A stretch of DNA of 64,000 nucleotides from CAIWHR01 sp963843595 (lineage in GTDB: Bacteria; Pseudomonadota; Gammaproteobacteria; Burkholderiales; Casimicrobiaceae): assembly GCA_963843595.1 (NCBI GenBank), contig CAWJLG010000011.1, positions 51,265 through 115,264 on the forward strand. Reading direction: 5' to 3'. The notes under the pieces are model-generated. The model was not told where the DNA came from and searched no databases. It saw only the letters and a program-made list of their open reading frames with translations. Positions 51,113 through 60,693 of the stretch are shown piece after piece (the first letter of the stretch is position 1; each line of letters opens with the position of its first letter). The translations under genes and the position numbers were made by a program.

Positions 51113-53971
51113 ATGCCCAGAGGGTCGGCTCGCGCGGCGCCGACAATCGTGATTCCCGACGATCGCGCACCGCCGCCAGAATCGCCGCCTGACACGACGG
51201 CCGCCCGGCTGCTCGAGGTCATCGACGGCATGCTGCGCGAACTGCGGCCGGGTGCGCCGGGGCGCTCGGTGCAACTCGATGACGCCATCGAGCGCGATCT
51301 GGGGATCGACAGCCTGTCGCGAGTCGAGCTCGTCCTGCGCATCGAGCGGGCGTTCGGCGTGCGTCTGCCGGAATCGCTCGCGGCGGCGGCGCGCACGCCG
51401 CGCGATCTCCTCGCTGCGCTCGGCAAGGCCGGTCCTGGTCACGGCGGCGCGCCGCCGGCACGTGCGCCCGCGCCGCCTCCCCCCGCGGTCGCCGGAACAC
51501 CCGACAGCGCCGCGACGATCGTCGCCGCGCTGCGCTGGCATCTCGACCGCCATCCCGACCGCGAGCACATCACGCTGATCGAAGGCGATGACATCGTCGC
51601 TACGCTATCGTATGCGCAGCTGTGGGCCGACGCGAACGAAGTGGCGCGCGGCCTCGTTGCCGCGGGCGTCGCGCGCGGCGACGCAGTGGCGCTCATGCTC
51701 CCCACGGGCGTCGCGTTCTTCCAGGCTTGCCTCGGTGCCATGCTGATCGGCGCAGTGCCCGTGCCCATGTATCCGCCGCTGCGCTGGTCGGAGATCGAGG
51801 AGCACGTGCGCGGCAGGGCCGCGATTCTCGCGAATTGCATGGCGCGGATGCTCGTCACGGTGCCTGAGGCGATGTTCATCGGGCGTCTGGTGCGCGCCGA
51901 GTTGCCGCAACTGCGCGACGCAGTCAGCGTCGAGCGTCTGCGCGGCATCGGTGGCGACAGCGCGCTACCCGTGCTGTCAGGCGGAGACACGGCGCTGCTG
52001 CAGTACACGTCGGGGAGCACCGGCGATCCGAAGGGCGTCGTCCTCAGCCACGCCAACCTCCTCGCCAACCTCCGCGCGATGGGACGCGCCGCCGGTGTAA
52101 CGTCCGGCGATCGCTTCGTGAGCTGGCTTCCGCTCTACCATGACATGGGACTGATCGGTGCCTGGTTCGGCACGCTTTATTTTGCCGTGCCGCTGACACT
52201 GATGCCGCCGCAGAGCTTTCTGAGCCGGCCCTCGCGCTGGCTCCAGGCCATCCACCGATATCGCGCGACGATCTCGGCCGGCCCGAACTTCGCCTACGAG
52301 ATCGCCGCGTCGAAAGTGCACGACGAGGACCTCGAGGGCCTCGACTTGAGCGCATGGCGTCTCGCCTTCAACGGCGCCGAGCCGGTTCGCGCGGCGACGC
52401 TCGCGCGTTTCGCGGCGCGTTATGCCCCCTACGGTTTCGACCGTCGCGCGCTCACCCCCGTCTATGGTCTGGCCGAGTCGGCCGTGGGCCTGGCGTTTCC
52501 CCCGCTCGGCCGGGGCCCGCTCGTGGAGCGCATTGACGAAACGGTGCTCGCACGCGATGGCATCGCCGCTGCGGCGGTCGAAGCGTCGCCTGCGGCGCTG
52601 GACGTCGTCTCGTGCGGACGTCCCCTTCCCGGACACGAGATTCGCATCGTCGACGATGGCGGACACGAAGTTCCCGCGCGCACCGAAGGTCGCATCGAGT
52701 TTCGCGGACCGTCCGCGACATCCGGCTATTTTCGGAATGCGGCCGCGACGGCGCGGCTGTTTCGCGGCGAATGGCTCGACACCGGCGACGTCGGCTACAT
52801 CGCCGGCGGCGAGCTGTTCCTCACGAGCCGCGCCAAGGACCTGATCAAGCGTGGCGGCCACAACATCCATCCGTACGACCTCGAGGCGGCCGTCGGCGAG
52901 CTTCCGGGTGCGCGCAAGGGCTGCGTGGCGGTATTCGGCACGGCAGATCGCGCGAGCGGCACCGAACGCGTGGTGGTCGTCGTCGAAACGAACCAGACCG
53001 ACGTCGCACCGCGCGCCGCGCTGCGCGAACGGATCATGGCGCTCGCCGCCGTTCATTTGAACGGCCCCGCCGACGAAGTGCTGCTCGTTCCGCCACGCAC
53101 GATACTCAAGACGTCGAGCGGAAAAATCCGTCGTGCGGCCTGTCGCGAGCTCTTCGAGAAGGGTTTGCTCACCGCGCCGCGGCGGGCGGCCTGGGTGCAG
53201 CTCGCGCGCCTGTTCGGCCGCGCGCTCGTCGCAGCGCTGCGCCGGCTCGGACACGCGCTCGCCCGGGCGGCCTTCGCGCTCTACAGCTGGCTGATCCTGG
53301 CGTTGCTCGCGCTGGGCGCCCTGCCGCTGATTGCGCTCGTCCCCGGGACACGCGCCCGCTACCGCGTCGCGCACGTCGCGGCGAAAGCACTGCTGCGCGC
53401 GTGCCGCATACCGCTCGCCGTCGAGGGACGGGAACGCCTGCCCGCGGGAAGGCCGGTCGTGATTGCCGTGAACCATGCGAGCTACGTCGATGCGCTCGTT
53501 CTGCTCGCCGTGCTCCCCGCCGAGGTCCGTTTCGCCGCGAAGCGCGAATTCAGTCGCACGCCACTGCTCGGTTACGCGCTGCGCCGGCTCGGCGCGTACT
53601 TCGTCGAGCGCGTCGATCCCGCCGGCGGGATCGAGGACACGCGGGAGGTCGCCGCGGGCGTCGATCGGGGCGAAGCGATTGTCTTCTTTCCCGAAGGAAC
53701 GTTTTCGCGCGCTCCCGGCCTTGCCCCGTTTCGCCTGGGCGCCTTCGCGGTAAGCGCGGCTGCCGGCGTGCCCGTCGTCCCGATCGTATTGAGAGGAACA
53801 CGTTCGGTGCTGCGCGCGGACCGCTGGCTTCCCGTTCGCTATCCGGTCGCGGTGAGCGTACTAGCGCCGGTGGAGCCTGCCGGGCGCGACTGGTCGGCCG
53901 CGGTTACGCTGCGCCAGCAGGTCCGGGAATCCATGTTGCGCGAGTGCGGCGAGCCCGATCTCGCGCGCTGA
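51113..53971 (+). CDS. ACP - fatty acyl-AMP ligase - PlsC acyltransferase fusion
   Basis: This 952-residue multidomain protein starts with an ACP domain (residues about 28-105; phosphopantetheine Ser67 in RDLGIDSLSRVEL). A fatty acyl-AMP ligase follows (residues about 130-665): SYAQL, QYTSGSTGDPKGVVLSH, the FAAL-type WLPLYHDMGLIGAWFGTLYF, YGLAESAVGLAF, LDTGDVGYI and KTSSGKIRR. A short membrane region (about 700-745) precedes a PlsC-type acyltransferase (about 765-945) with NHASYVD, FPEGTFS and PVVPIVLRG. It likely activates a fatty acid, loads it on its own ACP and moves it to a lysophospholipid or other acceptor. This is like Aas in concept, but with the domains in another order and an ACP included. 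Start ATG 51113. Confidence 0.85.
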   Translation: MPRGSARAAPTIVIPDDRAPPPESPPDTTAARLLEVIDGMLRELRPGAPGRSVQLDDAIERDLGIDSLSRVELVLRIERAFGVRLPESLAAAARTPRDLLAALGKAGPGHGGAPPARAPAPPPPAVAGTPDSAATIVAALRWHLDRHPDREHITLIEGDDIVATLSYAQLWADANEVARGLVAAGVARGDAVALMLPTGVAFFQACLGAMLIGAVPVPMYPPLRWSEIEEHVRGRAAILANCMARMLVTVPEAMFIGRLVRAELPQLRDAVSVERLRGIGGDSALPVLSGGDTALLQYTSGSTGDPKGVVLSHANLLANLRAMGRAAGVTSGDRFVSWLPLYHDMGLIGAWFGTLYFAVPLTLMPPQSFLSRPSRWLQAIHRYRATISAGPNFAYEIAASKVHDEDLEGLDLSAWRLAFNGAEPVRAATLARFAARYAPYGFDRRALTPVYGLAESAVGLAFPPLGRGPLVERIDETVLARDGIAAAAVEASPAALDVVSCGRPLPGHEIRIVDDGGHEVPARTEGRIEFRGPSATSGYFRNAAATARLFRGEWLDTGDVGYIAGGELFLTSRAKDLIKRGGHNIHPYDLEAAVGELPGARKGCVAVFGTADRASGTERVVVVVETNQTDVAPRAALRERIMALAAVHLNGPADEVLLVPPRTILKTSSGKIRRAACRELFEKGLLTAPRRAAWVQLARLFGRALVAALRRLGHALARAAFALYSWLILALLALGALPLIALVPGTRARYRVAHVAAKALLRACRIPLAVEGRERLPAGRPVVIAVNHASYVDALVLLAVLPAEVRFAAKREFSRTPLLGYALRRLGAYFVERVDPAGGIEDTREVAAGVDRGEAIVFFPEGTFSRAPGLAPFRLGAFAVSAAAGVPVVPIVLRGTRSVLRADRWLPVRYPVAVSVLAPVEPAGRDWSAAVTLRQQVRESMLRECGEPDLAR

Positions 53972-54109
53972 GCGCATCGGGACGCTGCATTCTGCGGGAA
54001 CGCCGGTGCCATGCGCAAAATCGATTCCGGGATCGACGCGCCGGCGCCTGCTGCGCGGGCGCGCTTGTGCCGGCTCAGCCGGAAATCGGCCGGCCGCGCT
54101 TTTCCGGCT

Positions 54110-54958
54110 TCAGCTGATGACCGAGGCCAACTCGCGCCGGTAGCGACGCACGAGGTCGCTGTCGCCCGGAAGCGCCTCGAAGACCGTCAGCATGGTCCGC
54201 CGCCCGATGTCGTCGCCGAACTTCCGGTCCGTCCGGACGATCGTGAGCAGTTCGGAGAGCGCGTCCTCGTAGTCGCCCGCCGCCGCCAGTGCCCGCGCAT
54301 AGTCGAGCTTTGCCGCACAGTCCACCGGCGTGCCGGCGGCCTTCCGCGCGAGGGCGGCGAGATCCGCGTCGGCATCACCGGCAAGCGCCGCGCGTGCCGT
54401 GAGGCCGGCCAGTCGCCGCTCGTCGCGCGTCTGCCTTGCGCTCAACCGTGCGACAACCGCCGTCGCCTCCGCGGCACGATTCAGCGCGAGCAGCGCCTCG
54501 GCCCGTGTCAGCAGCATGTCCTCGTCGTCAGGATCGACGGCGCTCGCTTCGTCGAGCTTGCCGAGCGCGCCCGGCGCATCGTTGCCGGCGAGCAGTGCCA
54601 TGGCGGCGGCAACCAGCGGGGCGGCCGGCGATGGCAGCGCGCCGGCCAGGAAGTCGCGCAGCGCGCTCTCCGGCAGCGCACCCGTGAATTCGTCGGTCAC
54701 CTTGCCGTCGACGAAGAGCTTGCAGTTCGGAATTCCGCGCACCCCGTAGCGCGCGGCGAGTTCCGGCTCGTCGTCGCTGTTGAGCTTCGCCAACGTGAAG
54801 CGGCCGCCGAATTCGGCGGCGAGGCGCTCCAGGATCGGCGCGAGGGCGCGGCACGGGGCGCACCATGGCGCCCAGAAATCGACGAGAACGGGGTGTTGGG
54901 CAGAAGCGCGAATTACCGCTTCATCGAAGTTGGCGCTTGTGACGGTGATCGCAGTCAT
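54110..54958 (-). CDS. CnoX/YbbN-type thioredoxin-TPR co-chaperone
   Basis: This 282-residue protein has an N-terminal thioredoxin domain (residues 5-110) with the WCAPC active site (Cys33 and Cys36), LNSDDEPELAARYGVRGIPNCKLF with the cis-Pro, and a C-terminal TPR-like helical domain (DPDDEDMLLTRAEALLALN ... GDYEDALSEL). CnoX-type proteins protect substrates from oxidative aggregation and hand them to GroEL. The active site is CAPC, not CGPC, and both cysteines are present. The ATG at 54958 gives the usual start; an extension upstream is not conserved. Confidence 0.9.
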   Translation of the reverse strand: MTAITVTSANFDEAVIRASAQHPVLVDFWAPWCAPCRALAPILERLAAEFGGRFTLAKLNSDDEPELAARYGVRGIPNCKLFVDGKVTDEFTGALPESALRDFLAGALPSPAAPLVAAAMALLAGNDAPGALGKLDEASAVDPDDEDMLLTRAEALLALNRAAEATAVVARLSARQTRDERRLAGLTARAALAGDADADLAALARKAAGTPVDCAAKLDYARALAAAGDYEDALSELLTIVRTDRKFGDDIGRRTMLTVFEALPGDSDLVRRYRRELASVIS

Positions 54959-55168
54959 GTATTTCGAATGGCGGGATGAGTACGGAATTCCCAAGATTGG
55001 GATGTGGGAACACGGATGCAAGTCGGCGCCTGCGCTTCGAGGCGCGCGGCAAGGACAGAGTGATCACGACGGCCGGCAGACGCCACTGGACACTTGACTT
55101 CGAATTCACCGCCCACAGGCGGCGATTGCCGCGGCGCCAGGCCTGCACGCTTCGGCCCGCCGACCGAT

Positions 55169-56047
55169 TCAGCGAAGCTCGGCCGGGACGGCGCCGCTGC
55201 GAATCGCCGGCACCACCGGTGGCTGGCCGGCGTCCTGCAGGATACGGCGCGCTTCGGGTGAGAGCATGAACGCGACGAACTCGAGCGCTTCCTTCGAGTT
55301 TCGGGCCGTGCCCGGCACGGTGGCCGCGTTGCGGATCGCCTCGCTCATGTTGACGCTCTCGGGAAAGCGGACGACGTCAACATCGTTGTGCGCGGCGACG
55401 GCCGCCGAGTAGTAGACGATCCCCGCGCTGGCCCGCCCGTCGCGAACGGCGCTGACGACGTCGGGGACGCCGGTCGGTTTCGCCGGATCGGCCGGAGCCC
55501 GGTCCAGGATCGCCTGCGCGACATCCGGCGTGCCTTCCAGCGCGGCGGCGCGCTTGACGAACTCGATCGTGCGGTTGGTCGCGAGGTCCTTCTCGCCGGT
55601 GATGCGCGCGAATTTCACGTCGGGCCGGGCGAGGTCGCCGATCTTCCTGATACCGAGCGGATTGCCCTTGGCGGTGATGATCACCATCTCGTTGGCCGAG
55701 AATACGACGTACCAGGTGGCGGCGTCCCGATCGGTGCCCGTGGCCTTCTTGTTCAGCAGGTCCTGGTCGATGACCGCGGGCGACGAAGGCGCGAAGACGT
55801 CGCAGGTCTCGCCCTTGAGGATGCGGCCGGCGAGCTCGCGGGAGACGCCCGACGTGAGGTTGATCGTGACGCCGGGATGCTGCGCCTCGAACGCGCGCTT
55901 GAGTTCGCGCATCGGGCCGGCCAGCGAATCGGCGTGAAACACTTCGATCGTCGCAGCCATCGCGTTCGTGAGTGGAATCGCCATCATGGCGGTCAGGCGG
56001 AGGAGCGCCGCCATGCCGCGAACCGTGAAGATCGTCAGCCGTCGCAT
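55169..56047 (-). CDS. Molybdate/tungstate-type ABC transporter substrate-binding protein (orphan)
   Basis: This 292-residue secreted binding protein has a signal peptide (residues 1-34, LLRLTAMMAIPLTNAMA) and two lobes: IEVFHADSLAGPMRELKRAF, INLTSGVSRELAGRILKGETCDVFAPSS, and a C-lobe with GIVYYSAAVAAHNDVDVVRF and EALEFVAFMLSPEARRIL. The VFHADSLAGP start recalls WtpA/ModA-like anion binders. Permease and ATPase genes are not adjacent, so either they lie elsewhere or it serves another role. GGAGGCGGC precedes the ATG at 56047. It follows the YdiJ-like gene on the same strand by 43 bases. Confidence 0.75.
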   Translation of the reverse strand: MRRLTIFTVRGMAALLRLTAMMAIPLTNAMAATIEVFHADSLAGPMRELKRAFEAQHPGVTINLTSGVSRELAGRILKGETCDVFAPSSPAVIDQDLLNKKATGTDRDAATWYVVFSANEMVIITAKGNPLGIRKIGDLARPDVKFARITGEKDLATNRTIEFVKRAAALEGTPDVAQAILDRAPADPAKPTGVPDVVSAVRDGRASAGIVYYSAAVAAHNDVDVVRFPESVNMSEAIRNAATVPGTARNSKEALEFVAFMLSPEARRILQDAGQPPVVPAIRSGAVPAELR

Positions 56048-56090
56048 GCCGCCTCCGCATCGAGCGCGCGGACGGGGCCGCGCGCCGTCA

Positions 56091-59000
56091 TCATATGCCC
56101 GGCGCCGCCCCCACGGGATCGATTGCGCGCGCGAGCACGCGGACGACATGCACCGCTTCCCGTCGTCCGGTCGCCTGCGTGCCGTCGGCGATCTGGTGCC
56201 GGCAGCTCGTGCCGTCGGCGACAATCAGCGTCGCCGGGTCGGCGTCGCGCACGGCGGGGAGCAGCGACAGCTCGGCCATCCGCATCGAGATGTCGTAGTG
56301 TGCGGTCTCGTAGCCGAAGCTGCCGGCCATCCCGCAGCAGCTCGACTCCACGACGTCGACGGACAGCCCGGGGATCAGGCCCAGCACCTCGCGCGTCGCG
56401 CCCATCGCATCGAATGCCTTCTGGTGGCAATGGCCGTGCAGCAGCGCGCGCTTTTCCGGCAGTGCGCAGAGCGGCAGCCGCAGGCGACCGGCGTGGTGCT
56501 CGCGCGCGAGGAACTCCTCGATCAGGTACGCGCGTTCGGACATGCGCCGTGCCGCGTCGCCGAGGCCCAGCACCAGAAACTCGTCCCGCAGCGACAGCAG
56601 GCACGACGGCTCGAGGCCGACGATCGCCGCGCCGCGCTCGACATGGGGCGCGAGCACTTCGACGATGCGGCGGGCTTCGCGCTTCGCTTCGTCGACCAAC
56701 CCGGCCGCGAGAAAGGTCCGGCCGCAGCATAGAGGCCGCCCCGGGTCGGCATCGTCGGCGGCCGCCCGCGCGACGGTGACGCGATACCCGGCCGCCTTGA
56801 GGATCGCGACCGCGGCGCGCGCGTTCTCCGGCTCGTAGTAATTCGTGAACGTATCGATGAACAGCACGACGTCGGCTTCCATGGCGCGACCGTCGTCGCG
56901 CGCAGCAGCGTCGCGCAGGAACGTGTCGCGCCGCCACGCGGGCAGCGACCGCCGCGCCGAGAGGCCGAGCCCCCACTCGCCGAGCGCCGCGACACCTGGA
57001 ATCGCATTGCGCGCGTTGAACAGCCATGGGACACGGGCCGCCCACGGGGCCCAGCGCGGCAGATGCGCGACCAGGCGGTCCTTCAGCGACAGCCCGTGCG
57101 CGCGTTGCCAATGATGGAGGAACTCGATCTTCATTTTCGCCATGTCGACGCCGGTCGGGCATTCGCGCCGGCAGCCCTTGCAGCTGACGCACAGGTCGAA
57201 GGCTTCGCGCACGGCCGTGGAGGCGAGCGCGTCCGGTCCGAGCTGGCCCGACAGCGCGAGCCGGAGCGTATTGGCGCGCCCGCGGGTCAGGTGCTGCTCG
57301 TCGCGGGTCGCGCGGTAGCTCGGGCACATCGTTCCGGCGTCGAACTTGCGGCAGTGGCCGTTGTTGTTGCACATCTCGACGGCTTTCGCGAAGCCGTGCG
57401 CCGGATCGCCGCCCGTGCCCGGCGCCGACAGGGTGTCGGTGACCGGATCGTTGTGCACATTCCAGGCCGACCAGTCGAGCGCGGTCTCGAGCGGCAACGG
57501 GCGGTGGCCCGGGCCGAAGCGGAACAGCGACTTGTCATCCATCCGCGTCGAGCGGACGATCTTGCCCGGATTCATCAGGCCCGCAGGGTCGAACAGGTCC
57601 TTGATCTCCTCGAACGTGCGCGTGAGCCGCGGGCCGAACTGCCAGGCGACCCATTCGCTGCGTACGAGGCCGTCGCCGTGCTCGCCCGAGAACGCGCCTT
57701 TGTACTCGCGCACCATCGCGCTCGCTTCCTCGGCGATCGCGCGCATCTTCGCCGCGCCGTCGCGGCGCATGTCGAGGATCGGCCGCACGTGCAGCGTTCC
57801 CACCGACGCGTGCGCGTACCACGTCCCCCGGGTGCCGTGCTTGCGGAACACCCCGGTGAGCCGGTCCACGTAGTCGGCCAGATGCTCGAGCGGCACCGCG
57901 CAGTCCTCGATGAACGAAACCGGCTTGCCGTCGCCTTTCATGCTCATCATGATGTTGAGGCCGGCCTTACGGACCTCCCACAGCGCCTTCTGCGCGCCGG
58001 CGTCGGTCATCTCGACGACGCTGCCGGGCAGCCCGAGGTCGCCCATCAGCGCGACGAGGTCGCCGAGCGTTCGGGTCGGCGCGTCGGTGGTCTCGCCGAT
58101 GAACTCGACGAGCAGGATCGCGTCGGGCTCGCCGATCAGCGCGCGATCGATCACCGGCCGGAACGCGGGGTTGCCGCGCGCGAGGTCGATCATCGTCCGG
58201 TCGACGAGCTCGACCGCCGAGGGTCCGAGGCCGACGAGGTGGCGCGCGCTATCCATCGCCTTGTACAGCGTCGGAAAATTGACGACGCCGAGGACGCGGT
58301 GCCGCGGTGGCGGCGCGAGTCTCAATGTGACCGCACGGGTCCACGCGAGCGTGCCCTCGCTGCCCACGAGCAGATGCGCATAGTTGACGATGCCGTCGGC
58401 CGTGTAGGGCCGTTCGCTCTGCGGGCAGCAGAGGTCGATGTTGTAGCCGCCGACGCGCCGCATCACCTTCGGCACCTGACGCTCGATTTCATCGCGCTCG
58501 CGCGCACCGAGCGACTCCAGCCGTCGCAGCAGCTCACGGACCCGCGGGATGGCCAGGTCCATTTCCGGCTCCGGGCCGAACCAGGCGTCGGTGCCATCGG
58601 CGAGCGTCGCGTCGATGGCGAGCACGTTGTGCACCATGTTCCCATAGGCAATCGAGCGCGAGCCGCACGAGTTGTTGCCGGTCATCCCTCCCAGCGTGCA
58701 TTGCGCGGACGTGCTGACGTCGACCGGGAACCACAGGCCGTGCGGCTTCAGCCACGCGTTGAGCGTGTCGAGGACGATGCCCGGCTCGACGGTCACGGTA
58801 CGTGCTTCGCGGTCGAAGGCGACGACGCGGTTCAGGTGTTTGCTGTGGTCGACGACCAGCGCCGCGCCGACCGTCTGCCCGCATTGCGAGCTGCCCGCGC
58901 CGCGGGGAAGCACGGGCACTCCAAGCTCGCGACAGACGCCCAAGGCCGCGCGCACGTCGTCGTCGCTTTTTGGCACCAGGACGCCCAGCGGCATGACCTG

Positions 59001-59147
59001 GTAGATCGATGCATCGGTCGAATAGCGGCCGCGCGACGCGCGATCGAACAGCACGTCGCCGGCGACGACGCTGCGCAACCGGGCGGCGAGGTCCCCGTCG
59101 CCGCGATGGCGCTGGAATACGAGGGGCTGCGGTTCCGGCGCGCTCAT
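56091..59147 (-). CDS. YdiJ-like FAD / Fe-S D-2-hydroxyacid dehydrogenase
   Basis: This 1018-residue protein equals E. coli YdiJ in length and layout. Residues about 45-280 are an FAD-binding (PCMH) domain (GVLVPKSDDDVRAAL, LPRGAGSSQCGQT, MTGNNSCGSRSIAYGNM). Residues 280-540 are the FAD-oxidase C-terminal domain (HASVGTLHVRP, GEHGDGLVRSEW). Then come two [4Fe-4S] sites (CNNNGHCRKFDAGTMCP and CVSCKGCRRECPTG) and two CCG cysteine-rich domains (LCCGRTFLAAGL and SSCCGMAGSFGYE). YdiJ-type enzymes oxidise D-2-hydroxyglutarate or similar hydroxyacids and pass electrons to the membrane. The ATG at 59147 was chosen. A divergent aminotransferase gene begins 200 bp away. Confidence 0.88.
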   Translation of the reverse strand: MSAPEPQPLVFQRHRGDGDLAARLRSVVAGDVLFDRASRGRYSTDASIYQVMPLGVLVPKSDDDVRAALGVCRELGVPVLPRGAGSSQCGQTVGAALVVDHSKHLNRVVAFDREARTVTVEPGIVLDTLNAWLKPHGLWFPVDVSTSAQCTLGGMTGNNSCGSRSIAYGNMVHNVLAIDATLADGTDAWFGPEPEMDLAIPRVRELLRRLESLGARERDEIERQVPKVMRRVGGYNIDLCCPQSERPYTADGIVNYAHLLVGSEGTLAWTRAVTLRLAPPPRHRVLGVVNFPTLYKAMDSARHLVGLGPSAVELVDRTMIDLARGNPAFRPVIDRALIGEPDAILLVEFIGETTDAPTRTLGDLVALMGDLGLPGSVVEMTDAGAQKALWEVRKAGLNIMMSMKGDGKPVSFIEDCAVPLEHLADYVDRLTGVFRKHGTRGTWYAHASVGTLHVRPILDMRRDGAAKMRAIAEEASAMVREYKGAFSGEHGDGLVRSEWVAWQFGPRLTRTFEEIKDLFDPAGLMNPGKIVRSTRMDDKSLFRFGPGHRPLPLETALDWSAWNVHNDPVTDTLSAPGTGGDPAHGFAKAVEMCNNNGHCRKFDAGTMCPSYRATRDEQHLTRGRANTLRLALSGQLGPDALASTAVREAFDLCVSCKGCRRECPTGVDMAKMKIEFLHHWQRAHGLSLKDRLVAHLPRWAPWAARVPWLFNARNAIPGVAALGEWGLGLSARRSLPAWRRDTFLRDAAARDDGRAMEADVVLFIDTFTNYYEPENARAAVAILKAAGYRVTVARAAADDADPGRPLCCGRTFLAAGLVDEAKREARRIVEVLAPHVERGAAIVGLEPSCLLSLRDEFLVLGLGDAARRMSERAYLIEEFLAREHHAGRLRLPLCALPEKRALLHGHCHQKAFDAMGATREVLGLIPGLSVDVVESSCCGMAGSFGYETAHYDISMRMAELSLLPAVRDADPATLIVADGTSCRHQIADGTQATGRREAVHVVRVLARAIDPVGAAPGI

Positions 59148-59346
59148 GGGCAAGAGGGCATTCGATCTGCGGAAGCGTGTGCGAATGACCGCTGAAGGCA
59201 GCCCATTGTAGAGCACGTACGGGCAAGTTCCACGCGGTCAGAACGAACCGCCCCTTGCGGGCAAGCGCCAAACATCAGTAGCATGGGCTTTCGCCAGGCG
59301 GCTGGCGCAACGCTGCCCAACCTCGAACCATCGAAACAGGCTTCCC

Positions 59347-60565
59347 ATGTTCCCGCTCGACAGCCATCCCTCCGGTCGCCATTTCCTGCAGATTCCAGGG
59401 CCAACCAATGTCCCCGATCGCATTCTGCGAGCAATGGACCAGCCGACGATCGACCATCGCGGCCCCGAGTTCGCCCGCCTGACGCTCGAAATCCTCGATG
59501 GATTGAAGGAGATCTTCCAGACGCCAGGGCCGGTGGTCATCTATCCGGCCTCGGGCACAGGTGCCTGGGAAGCGGCGTTGGTCAACACGCTGTCGCCCGG
59601 CGATCACGTGCTGATGTTCGAGACCGGCCATTTCGCCACGCTGTGGCGGGCGATGGCCGAGAAACTCGGTCTGCACGTCGATTTCGTCCCTGGCGATTGG
59701 CGCAGCGGCATCGATCCCGCGGTCGTCGAGGCGAAGCTCGCCGAGGACCGCGCGCATGCGTTCAAGGCCGTGCTTGCCGTGCACAACGAGACGTCGACCG
59801 GCGTCACCACGCGCATTCCGGCGATCCGGCAGGCGATCGACCGCGCCGGCCACCCCGCGCTGTTCATGGTCGACACGATCTCGTCGCTCGCGTCGATCGA
59901 CTACCGCCATGCCGAATGGGGTGTCGACGTCACGGTGGCAGGATCGCAAAAGGGACTCATGCTGCCGCCGGGACTTTCGTTCAACGCGGTCAGCGACAAG
60001 GCGCTCGCGGCCAGCAAGCACGCGCGGCTGCCGCGGTCGTATTGGCGGTGGGACGAGACCATCGCGCTGAACCGCCAGGGCTATTTTCCGTCGACGCCGG
60101 CCACCAATCTCCTCTACGGGCTGCACGAGGCGATCACGATGCTGCGCGAGGAGGGACTGCCGGCGGTGTTCGCCCGCCATCAACGGCACGCCGAAGCGAC
60201 GCGGCGCGGCGTGCGCGGCTGGGGACTCGAGGTGCTGTGCCGCAACCCGGACGAGTACAGCGGATCGCTGACCGCCGTCATGATGCCCGACGGCCACGAC
60301 GCGGATACGTTCCGCGCGCGAGGTTCTCGCCCGCTTCGACATGTCGCTCGGCACCGGCCTCGGCAAGCTCGCGGGACGCGTGTTCCGCATCGGGCATCTG
60401 GGCTTTTTCAATGACCTGATGCTATGCGGAACGCTGTGCGGGGTCGAGATGGGCCTTGCGTTACGCGAAGTGCCGCACAAGAAGAACGGCGTCGCGGAGG
60501 CGCTCGCCTATCTGGGGGAAAGCGGCGGACAGACCGCGACGACGGCGCAACGGCGCGCCGCGTGA
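59347..60565 (+). CDS. Serine- or alanine-glyoxylate aminotransferase, apparent frameshift
   Basis: A class V PLP aminotransferase of about 405 residues. The N-terminus has LQIPGPTNVPDRILRAM and PASGTGAWEAALVNTL; the PLP lysine is in TVAGSQKGLMLPPGLS; GYFPSTPATNLLYGLHEA follows. The frame changes at about 60311-60321 (TTCCGCGCGCGAGG), and the last 80 codons (REVLARFDMSLGTGLGKLAGRVFRIGHLGFFNDLM) are in the next frame, stopping at 60565. Restoring a CG dinucleotide, or removing one base, joins them. It would convert glyoxylate to glycine with serine or alanine as donor. It is divergent from the YdiJ-like gene. Confidence 0.82.
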
Positions 60566-60693
60566 CCGGACCCGTACCGAACAAGGGGCACCACGCCGGA
60601 CGCAGTGATTCACGGACAACGTCGCAACGTCGGACGCAAGCGAGCCATGTCCTCGCGGCGCCGACACTCTACAAGCCACAGGAGGATCAGGAA

